A DNA stretch of 11,088 bases from Oscillospiraceae bacterium. Its GTDB lineage: Bacteria > Bacillota > Clostridia > Oscillospirales > Oscillospiraceae. The notes beneath the pieces are model-generated. The model had not been told where the DNA came from, made no database searches, and worked only from the letters and a program-made list of their open reading frames with translations. The translations under genes were made by a program, and so were the position numbers. The first letter of the stretch is position 1. Every line of letters starts with the position of its first letter. The stretch is taken from contig JAEFAK010000045.1 in the NCBI GenBank assembly GCA_016287555.1, positions 1 to 11,088 of the forward strand. Direction: 5' to 3'. Of this stretch, positions 5,747 to 11,088 are shown in pieces.

Positions 5747-6439
5747 TTATTCTTCCGCGCGGGGCCGCTCTGTCAGGAAATCCAGCACGGCGCGGTTGAA
5801 ATCCTCCGGATTCCTCCGCGCGATGAAGTGGTCGCCGGAGATGAAGACGAGCCTGCTGTCGGGAATGGAGGCCGCTATGCGCCGCGTCTCCGACTCCTTG
5901 ATGAGGTCCTTCGTCCCGGCGATGACGAGCGTCGGCGCGGTTATTTTAGAAAGCTCCTCCGGGCGCACGTTCGGGTCGTTGACCATGAGTCCGAGCATCT
6001 CCGCGTGAGCTCTCGCCTGCGCGCTTCCGGAAAGCTTCGCTATCCTGTACCCCAGCTCGATGGGGAGCTGCGTCGAGAGCTTCACGCCGCGGGAGGTCAG
6101 GTTCGCGCCGTTGAGTATGAGGCGGGCGACGCGCTCCGGGTGCTCCATGGCGAATACCATGGCGATGTTGCCCCCGTCGGAAAAGCCGAGGATATGCGCC
6201 CGCCCTATCCCCTGCGCGTCCATGAAGCCGAGAAGGTCCCCGGCAAACTGCCTTATCGTGAAAGGCGCGGCGCCGCGCGGGGTCTGCCCGTGGCCTCTGG
6301 TGTCGAGGGCGTAAACGTGATAACGCTCTGCGAAGACGTCGAGCTGCTTTTTGAAATAGCCGCAGTTCTCGCCGTTGCCGTGGAGCAGGATGAGCGGCTC
6401 GCCGCTCCCCTTTTCGATGTAATGATGAGTAATGTCCAT
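5747..6439 (-). CDS. Alpha/beta hydrolase (230 aa)
   Basis: A serine hydrolase of the alpha/beta fold, likely acting on an ester or similar small acyl compound. The oxyanion-hole block LLHGNGENCGYF starts at 18. The nucleophile elbow is GFSDGG (Ser87), the acid is in AGTKDL (Asp178) and the base is in SGDHF (His204), giving a complete S-D-H triad. The TRGHGQTPRG block (48-57) after the third strand is typical. There is no signal peptide, so it is probably cytosolic. The start is ATG 6439, 5 bases after the NUDIX stop. The only purine-rich match, TGAGGA, ends two bases from the ATG, which is too close for an efficient site, so expression may depend on coupling to the NUDIX gene. Substrate unknown. 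Confidence 0.9.
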   Translation of the reverse strand: MDITHHYIEKGSGEPLILLHGNGENCGYFKKQLDVFAERYHVYALDTRGHGQTPRGAAPFTIRQFAGDLLGFMDAQGIGRAHILGFSDGGNIAMVFAMEHPERVARLILNGANLTSRGVKLSTQLPIELGYRIAKLSGSAQARAHAEMLGLMVNDPNVRPEELSKITAPTLVIAGTKDLIKESETRRIAASIPDSRLVFISGDHFIARRNPEDFNRAVLDFLTERPRAEE

Positions 6440-6444
6440 GGTCC

Positions 6445-6984
6445 TCAGGGCTTTTTCCGCATCGAGGCGTCGGGCAGCGTGACGGAGCTGCGGGTATTGC
6501 GGCGGTAGAACAGGAGCTCGATCATGCTCCTGTCATAGGGGACGAACCGGCCCTCTGCAATGAGAGCGAGTATCTCCTCCTTCGTCGCCCAGCGCGCCGC
6601 CTGCACCTCCTCGGGCTGCAGCTGCAGCGACGCGGGGTCGACGTCGAGCGTCTCGATGAAGTATTCGTCGAAGCCCTTTTCCCAGTGGATCGTGAGCGAC
6701 GGGCGCGGCAGCTCGAGCTTGATGCCGAGCTCCTCGCGCAGCTCGCGCTCGGCGGCCTGACGGCTCGTCTCGCCGGCAATGGCGGAGCCGCCGGCGCTGA
6801 TGTCCCACATGTTGGCCCAGCCGCGCTTGAAGGGCTGGCGCTGCTGGATGAGCATCCTTCCGTCGGAGCTGAAGATGCAGATATGCACGACGAGCCTGTA
6901 ATAGCCCTCGGGCGCCTGCTCCCAGCGCTCCATTGTCTTCCCGGTCCGCTCACGGTCGGCTGTGTAGAGATCATACATTTCCAT
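6445..6984 (-). CDS. NUDIX hydrolase (179 aa)
   Basis: The complete NUDIX box G-x5-E-x7-REL-x-EE-x-G-I is at about residues 66-88 (GSAIAGE, then RELREELGI), which coordinates Mg2+ for hydrolysis of a nucleoside diphosphate linked to another group. The opening (LYTADRERTGKTMERW) and the block FKRGWANMWDISAGG resemble the isopentenyl-diphosphate-isomerase-like or YfcD-type NUDIX subgroup, which is a family guess. ATG 6984 overlaps the upstream GNAT by 14 bases. A second ATG at 6978 (MYDLYTAD) is better placed relative to AAGAG and could be the true start, with little effect on the product. The following gene begins 5 bases after its stop. Confidence 0.9.
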   Translation of the reverse strand: MEMYDLYTADRERTGKTMERWEQAPEGYYRLVVHICIFSSDGRMLIQQRQPFKRGWANMWDISAGGSAIAGETSRQAAERELREELGIKLELPRPSLTIHWEKGFDEYFIETLDVDPASLQLQPEEVQAARWATKEEILALIAEGRFVPYDRSMIELLFYRRNTRSSVTLPDASMRKKP

Positions 6985-7462
6985 ACTCTTGCTTCGATCC
7001 TTTATGTAAGTTTTTCAGCTGCTTTGCGTAAAGGCGGTCGACGCCGCCGGCGTAATTGACGATATCGCGGAGGTAAGAATAGCCGTATTTTTCATAGAGG
7101 CCGACGTGCCCGGTCGGGATATAGGTCCTCTCAAAGCCGAGCGCGGCGGCGTAGGCGTTGGCGGCGTCGATGAGCTTTTCGCTTATGCGGCGGCCGCGGC
7201 AGGCCTCCTCCACGAATATGGTCGAGACCCAGGGGAATATCTCCGGCAGGGGGTAGTAATCCGTCTTCGAGACGGTCGCCATGCCGACGACGCGCCCGTC
7301 CGCCAGCGCGGCGAAGGGCGTCTCCCAATCCTCGAACTGCCAAAGGCGCAGCCTTTGAAGGGTGTGCTCTCTGACCTCTACCCAGGAAAAGCCCTCGACG
7401 AACCCGATAAGCGCGGCGGCGAGCGGCGTCCCCTTTTCGACCTTTTCGGCCCTTATCTCCAT
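6971..7462 (-). CDS. GNAT family N-acetyltransferase (163 aa)
   Basis: A single-domain GNAT. The strand-loop-helix for acetyl-CoA is WVSTIFVEEACRGRRISEKL (78-97), with RGRRIS as the pyrophosphate loop. It is followed by YIPTGHVGLYEKYGYSYLRD (114-133), the position where this group usually carries a Gly/Leu-Tyr-Glu-Lys-x-Gly-Tyr signature. The start is ATG 7462, 7 bases after the zinc-ribbon stop. GAGG abuts the ATG and a better GGAAG lies about 12 bases away, so initiation may rely on coupling. The C-terminal tail KGSKQEYGNV overlaps the NUDIX start. The substrate is unknown. Confidence 0.85.
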   Translation of the reverse strand: MEIRAEKVEKGTPLAAALIGFVEGFSWVEVREHTLQRLRLWQFEDWETPFAALADGRVVGMATVSKTDYYPLPEIFPWVSTIFVEEACRGRRISEKLIDAANAYAAALGFERTYIPTGHVGLYEKYGYSYLRDIVNYAGGVDRLYAKQLKNLHKGSKQEYGNV

Positions 7463-7469
7463 CCTCAGC

Positions 7470-7763
7470 TCAGTCTTCCAGCGGACTGCCGCAGTATTCG
7501 CAGACTCTCCCGCTCCCGACGGGGGCGAGGCAGTGGGGGCATTCCCGCGCGGCCTTCGGCGCGGCTCCGGCGGAGAGCTTCGACGCGCTCTCGACGAGCT
7601 CCCGCATGGCGGCGGCGTCCTCTTCCATGAGCTTTTTCGCCCTCATCTCGGCCTCGGCGCGCTGCTCGGGCGTCAGCTTCGCGAGGGCGGCCTCGGCTTC
7701 CTTCTTTGCCTTTTCGAGCATTTTCTCAAGCTCTTCGGGGCTCGGCATCGTCCTGCTGTCCAT
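7470..7763 (-). CDS. Small coiled-coil / zinc-ribbon protein (97 aa)
   Basis: Residues about 8-62 are almost entirely helical and charged (PEELEKMLEKAKKEAEAALA, then PEQRAEAEMRAKKLMEE), which predicts a coiled coil. Residues 75-91 carry CPHC-x9-CEYCG (Cys75, 78, 88, 91), a short zinc ribbon. There is no known enzymatic domain. Such small proteins can act as adaptors or nucleic-acid or protein binders, but the role here is unknown. ATG 7763 has a very good AAAGGAG 8 bases upstream and lies 18 bases after the flavin reductase stop, so it is co-transcribed with it. Confidence 0.8.
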   Translation of the reverse strand: MDSRTMPSPEELEKMLEKAKKEAEAALAKLTPEQRAEAEMRAKKLMEEDAAAMRELVESASKLSAGAAPKAARECPHCLAPVGSGRVCEYCGSPLED

Positions 7764-7781
7764 TCTCGTCGCTCCTTTATC

Positions 7782-9776
7782 TCAATATCTGCCTATGTCT
7801 CTGGCTATGTAGTAGGCGGTCCGCGTCGCGGTCCAGATATCCTTGGAGACGACGCAGTCGCCTATCGCGGCGAATTCCGGCGCGCAGTCGCGCAGGGCGA
7901 CGGCCTCGGCCGTGAGCGGCCTCTGGCCGACGGCGTAGACGACGGTGTCCGCCTCGTAGAGATGCGTCCCGCTCTGCCCGTCGGGGTATATCTTCGGCAT
8001 ATCGAAGACGCTCTTTTCGCTCGGCGTCGTCCCGACGTACTCGCAGAGCACGCCCCTGTCCGTTATCTCCAGCGCCTTGGTGCCGGTGGTCGCGTGGATG
8101 CCGTATTTTCTCAGCTGCCAGTAGACCGCGAGGGCGTGGAGGTTGTTCCCGCCGGCGTTCAGGTCCGGCAGCATCTCGACGATGGTGCACTTCCTGCCGA
8201 GCATGGACAGGAAGATCGCGAGCTCCATGCCGACGAGGCCGCCGCCGAGGATGACGACGTTCTTCCCGGCCTTCTCCGGGGCATAATAGAGTTCCTCCGC
8301 GCCGACGACGTTGGGCCCGTCTATGCCGGGGATGTTCGGCTTTATCGGTCTCGCGCCGAGAGCGGCGAGGATGACGTCGGGCGCTATCTCCTTCGCCAGC
8401 TCCGGCGTCACCGCCGTATTGAGGCGGACGTCTATCTTTCCGTTTTTCCCGATGAGGCGCTTTTGCAGCTCTATGTAATTATCCAGATTCTTCTTGAACG
8501 GGACCAGCTTCTCGCAGCGCAGCGCGCCGCCGAGGGCGTCCGACTTCTCGCACAGTATGACCTCGTGGCCGCGCTCGGCGGCCTCCAGCGCCGCCTGCAT
8601 GCCGGCGATGCCGCCGCCCGCGACGAGGACCTTTTTCAGCGCCTTCGGCGCCGCGATCTGATTGTTGGTCAGCTCGTACTCATGGCCTATCTCGGGGTTT
8701 ATGGCGCAGTTTATGACGGAGGCGTGCATATGGTGCGAGAAGCAGAACAGGCAGCGCATGCAGCGGCGCACCTCATCCTCGCGCCCGGCGGCGAGCTTTA
8801 TGGGGATGTCCGGATCGCATATGAGCCCGCGCGCGAGCTCGACGACGTCCGCCTGCCCGGAGGCGATTATCTCCTCGAGCTGGTCGGGGTCGGAGAGCGC
8901 GCCGACGGTCGCAATGGGCGTATTCTTTATATGTTTTTTTATCTCGGCGGCATACTTGACGTTGCACCCGTCGGCGAGGAACATGCTCGGATGCGTGACC
9001 GTGAAGACCTCCGGGACCTCGTGCGAGCCCGTCGAGACGTGGATGAGGTCGGCGTGCCCCTCGAGCTGGCGGGCGAGGTCGATGCCGAACTCGATATTAT
9101 ACCCGCCCTCATAGACCTCGTCGCCGACGATGCGTATCTCGACCGGGAACCTGCTGCCGCAGACCTGATGGATGCGGTCTATGATGGCGTTGGCGAGGCG
9201 GGCGCGGTTTTCGATGCTGCCGCCCCACCTGTCCTTTCTGTTGTTCTCCTTCGAGAGGAACTGCGTTATCAGCCAGCCGTGGCCGCCGTGGATCGTGACC
9301 ATGTTGAAGCCGCACTCCTGGCAGTACTTCGCCGCCTTGGCGTGCTGCTCGATGACCTGCATGATCTTGTCCTCGTCCATCATCCTTATCGGCGCGCCGT
9401 TCGCGGTCACGCCCTCGACGGGGCCGTAGAGCTCATAGCCCAGCGACCTGGAGTAGTTGGCCTGCGTGCCGGCGTCGAGAAGCTCCATGGAGGCGACGGC
9501 GCCGTGGCGCGTTATGGACTGGGCCATGTCGGCGAGGCTCTGCCTGTACGTCGTATCCCAGAGGTCTATCTGCGAGCTCCGGGCGCGCCCGGCGATATTC
9601 GGGCAGCCGTCGCCTATGCAGACCATGGCGGCTCCGCCTATGGCCTTGCGCTCATAATAGCCGACGGAGTAGCGCTCCGGCTCTATGGCGAGGCCGGTCG
9701 GCGCGTTGAATATCCTGTTTCTGAAGAGCTGGCCCCCTATCATTATGGGCGACAGCAAATGCGAATACTTTCTCAT
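7782..9776 (-). CDS. NADH:flavin oxidoreductase, 2,4-dienoyl-CoA reductase/enoate reductase-like (664 aa)
   Basis: A multi-cofactor reductase of the old-yellow-enzyme class. An N-terminal FMN TIM barrel (about 1-335) is followed by a [4Fe-4S] cluster site and then FAD- and NAD(P)-binding Rossmann domains. Visible marks are HGGHGWLITQFLS (163-175), the barrel block DRWGGSIENRAR (182-193), cluster cysteines C339, C342, C345 and C357 (C-x2-C-x2-C-x11-C, close to trimethylamine-dehydrogenase spacing), GGGIAG (387-392), GGGLVG (511-516) and AAIGDCV near the C-terminus. The 664-aa length is normal. Relatives reduce activated C=C bonds of enoyl/dienoyl compounds, bile acid or xenobiotic intermediates; the substrate here is unknown. 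Trp168 sits where OYE has its proton-donor Tyr (HxxNGYL). An in-frame TGA lies just before ATG 9776, so this start is forced. Confidence 0.92.
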   Translation of the reverse strand: MRKYSHLLSPIMIGGQLFRNRIFNAPTGLAIEPERYSVGYYERKAIGGAAMVCIGDGCPNIAGRARSSQIDLWDTTYRQSLADMAQSITRHGAVASMELLDAGTQANYSRSLGYELYGPVEGVTANGAPIRMMDEDKIMQVIEQHAKAAKYCQECGFNMVTIHGGHGWLITQFLSKENNRKDRWGGSIENRARLANAIIDRIHQVCGSRFPVEIRIVGDEVYEGGYNIEFGIDLARQLEGHADLIHVSTGSHEVPEVFTVTHPSMFLADGCNVKYAAEIKKHIKNTPIATVGALSDPDQLEEIIASGQADVVELARGLICDPDIPIKLAAGREDEVRRCMRCLFCFSHHMHASVINCAINPEIGHEYELTNNQIAAPKALKKVLVAGGGIAGMQAALEAAERGHEVILCEKSDALGGALRCEKLVPFKKNLDNYIELQKRLIGKNGKIDVRLNTAVTPELAKEIAPDVILAALGARPIKPNIPGIDGPNVVGAEELYYAPEKAGKNVVILGGGLVGMELAIFLSMLGRKCTIVEMLPDLNAGGNNLHALAVYWQLRKYGIHATTGTKALEITDRGVLCEYVGTTPSEKSVFDMPKIYPDGQSGTHLYEADTVVYAVGQRPLTAEAVALRDCAPEFAAIGDCVVSKDIWTATRTAYYIARDIGRY

Positions 9777-9810
9777 TTTTCACACGGCGCTCCCGCGCCG
9801 CCCTCCTTCC
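9777..9810 (-). promoter_or_regulatory. Reductase ribosome binding site with hairpin between SD and start codon
   Basis: On the minus strand GGAAGGAGGG (9810-9801) is a near-consensus Shine-Dalgarno but lies 24 bases from ATG 9776. The intervening bases contain the hairpin CGGCGC-GGGA-GCGCCG (9800-9785; 6 GC pairs, 4-base loop) and then TGTGAAAA. If the hairpin folds, the effective spacer falls to 8 bases, which is optimal. The remaining upstream bases (9811-9850) show no convincing promoter or terminator. Confidence 0.6.
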
Positions 9811-9850
9811 GCGATACGTCTTTCAGTCTTATTAACATGCGATGCTGTTT

Positions 9851-10927
9851 TTATGAAAAGATCACTTCCGAGATGACGCCGCCGCACATCAGGCGTCCAT
9901 CCTCATCATAGAACACGGCAGACTGCCCGGGCGCGGCAAACCGGACGGGCGCGTCAAAATCCGCCCTGAAGCTGCCGCCGCCGAGGTTTTCCAGCGCCGC
10001 CCCGCAGCCGGAATGGCGATATCTCACCTTCGCCAGACACCGGACCGCTTCGCCCGTCTCAGGCTCGGGGATGCTCATGAAATTCATGTCCCTGCAGACG
10101 ACGGCTTTGGCGTAGGTCTCCTCAAATCCTGCGAGCACGATCTCATTCCTGTCGGCGCGTATCTCCTTAATATACATGGGCCTTCCGAACGCGACGCCGA
10201 GGCCCTTTCGCTGCCCCACGGTATAATGGATGACGCCTCTGTGCCTGCCCAGGACCCTTCCGGCCTCATCGACGAAATCGCCCTCTCCGGGCACTGCTCC
10301 GTTTTCATGCTCCCTGATGAAATCCGCGTAGTCGCCGTCGGCGACGAAACATATCTCCTGCGAGTCGGGCTTTTCCGCGACGCTTATGCCGGCTTCCCGC
10401 GCTGTCTCCCTGACGTCCGCCTTGGAGTAATCCCCCAGCGGCATCAGCGTTCTTGCGAGCTGCTCCTGCGTCAGGCGGTAGAGCATGTACGTCTGATCCT
10501 TCTCGGCGTGGGACGCCTTGCGGACGGTATACCTACCGTTTTCGAGCCTCACCACGCAGGCATAGTGCCCCGTCGCGACGAGATCTGCGCCGAGCACCTT
10601 CGCGTGATAGAGCAGCCGCTCCCATTTTATCTCCCGGTTGCATACGACGCAGGGATTCGGAGTCATGCCGTGAAGATAATCGTCGACGAACGGCTTTACG
10701 ACTTTATCCTCGAACGCGGATACGCAGTTGAAAACGTGATACGGTATGCCTATCGAGCGCGCTGTCTCTCTGGCGTCGTCGATCTCGCAGCAGCGGGACT
10801 CGTTCCCGTCCGCGCCGGTCCATGTGCGCAGAGTGACGCCGACGACGTCGTACCCCTCCCGCTTGAGGAGAAAGGCTGCGACCGCGCTGTCTACCCCTCC
10901 CGATAATCCGACGATCACTCTTTTCAA
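9851..10927 (-). CDS. mnmA: tRNA-specific 2-thiouridylase MnmA
   Basis: This enzyme adenylates and thiolates U34 of the tRNAs for Lys, Glu and Gln, taking sulfur from a cysteine desulfurase relay. The PP-loop SGGVDS (9-14) binds ATP. NPCVVCN holds the first catalytic cysteine (Cys96) and DSQEICF the second (Cys193). TGHYA, DQTYMLYRL and HYTVGQRKGLG are further family blocks. I start at TTG 10927, giving 358 aa, the usual MnmA length. It is preceded by GCGAGGTGATCGC, whose nine-base GAGGTGATC is a perfect anti-SD match. An ATG start at 11020 would add 31 residues with no homology to the family, and that stretch overlaps the upstream GNAT gene in another frame. No cysteine desulfurase or IscU gene is adjacent in the window. 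It lies 40 bases after the partial GNAT. Confidence 0.96.
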   Translation of the reverse strand: MKRVIVGLSGGVDSAVAAFLLKREGYDVVGVTLRTWTGADGNESRCCEIDDARETARSIGIPYHVFNCVSAFEDKVVKPFVDDYLHGMTPNPCVVCNREIKWERLLYHAKVLGADLVATGHYACVVRLENGRYTVRKASHAEKDQTYMLYRLTQEQLARTLMPLGDYSKADVRETAREAGISVAEKPDSQEICFVADGDYADFIREHENGAVPGEGDFVDEAGRVLGRHRGVIHYTVGQRKGLGVAFGRPMYIKEIRADRNEIVLAGFEETYAKAVVCRDMNFMSIPEPETGEAVRCLAKVRYRHSGCGAALENLGGGSFRADFDAPVRFAAPGQSAVFYDEDGRLMCGGVISEVIFS

Positions 10928-10967
10928 GCGATCACCTCGCTTTGTGTCATTTCCATAAAACCGATAT

Positions 10968-11088
10968 TCAAAGAGGCTTCTCCATGCAGTACATGGTGTG
11001 ACCTTTCGGATAATCCTCAAGCATGCCGGTCACTTTCTCATAGCCGTTCTTTCTGAAAAATCCAACGTTCCAGTCATAAGCCTCAATA
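10968..11088 (-). CDS. GNAT acetyltransferase, C-terminal 39 residues (5' end outside window)
   Basis: The minus-strand frame from the right edge to TGA at 10970-10968 reads NVGFFRKNGYEKVTGMLEDY and then PKGHTMYCMEKPL. This is the characteristic end of a GNAT domain: Asn followed by FFRKNGYE (Phe/Tyr-x-Lys-x-Gly-Phe/Tyr), then a Tyr-Pro-x-Gly-His block and a Met-x-Lys-x-Leu ending. The catalytic part lies outside the window, so subgroup and substrate cannot be stated. It would be the gene immediately upstream of mnmA, 40 bases away, with no terminator between them, and may share its transcript. Confidence 0.8.
   Translation of the reverse strand, partial: IEAYDWNVGFFRKNGYEKVTGMLEDYPKGHTMYCMEKPL

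Noticed and set aside
9811..9860. Possible promoter between mnmA and the reductase (TTTTCA ... TTAATA)
   Set aside because: The boxes match the consensus poorly and the -35 would lie in the last codons of mnmA. The evidence is too weak to call.
7362..9911. An 849-codon open frame on the plus strand, antisense to the reductase
   Set aside because: It is a GC-rich shadow of the reductase and its neighbours. The translation is low-complexity, rich in Arg, Asp, Val and Ala, has no domain, and has no ribosome binding site, while the minus strand encodes a full conserved enzyme.
10928..10967. Possible promoter or terminator between the partial GNAT and mnmA
   Set aside because: TTGAAT and TATGGA are present but the spacing is far too short, and there is no stem followed by a T-run.

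Overview
The window looks like a chromosomal segment of an anaerobic, GC-rich Firmicute, probably an uncultured gut-type clostridium. The evidence is a clostridial-style ECF transporter S component, a Firmicute-type MnmA, a [4Fe-4S]/FMN/FAD old-yellow-enzyme reductase, and strong AGGAGG/GAGGTGATC-type ribosome binding sites throughout. This placement is inference; no rRNA, tRNA or other phylogenetic marker is present. I saw no insertion sequence, integrase, CRISPR array, tRNA or long repeat.

Layout. (1) Positions 1-902, plus strand: the 3' part of a membrane gene for an ECF transporter substrate-binding (S) subunit. It ends at a perfect 14-bp bidirectional terminator. (2) Everything else is on the minus strand and is read from right to left. 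At the right edge is the 3' end of a GNAT acetyltransferase, then mnmA (tRNA 2-thiouridylase, TTG start). (3) After 74 non-coding bases, a long flavin/iron-sulfur reductase opens a run of 13 genes (9776 down to 1852). In this run no gap exceeds 20 bases and six of the twelve junctions overlap. The order is: reductase, small zinc-ribbon protein, GNAT, NUDIX hydrolase, alpha/beta hydrolase, GNAT, GNAT, unknown 143-aa protein, five-helix membrane protein, Ntn-type amide hydrolase, two-domain protein with an LSm/SH3-like N-terminus, Imm32-like small protein, GNAT. (4) A metallophosphoesterase follows, with its own sigma-70-like promoter and a 5'-leader hairpin. It converges on the plus-strand ECF gene and shares the terminator.

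How the genes may work together. The 13-gene run has no transporter, regulator or recognisable biosynthetic core. It holds small tailoring or detoxifying enzymes (flavin reduction, acetyl transfer, NDP-X hydrolysis, ester and amide hydrolysis) around a core of poorly known genes (4763-2304). That core is the most tightly overlapped stretch and includes an immunity-like gene without a toxin. A shared chemical-defence or self-protection role is possible but is inference. The alternative is a streamlined, co-transcribed collection of unrelated accessory genes.

There is no gene-free stretch longer than 300 bases. The longest non-coding gaps are 903-956 (terminator), 1776-1851 (promoter and leader hairpin), 9777-9850 (reductase leader with a hairpin between the ribosome binding site and the start codon) and 10928-10967.
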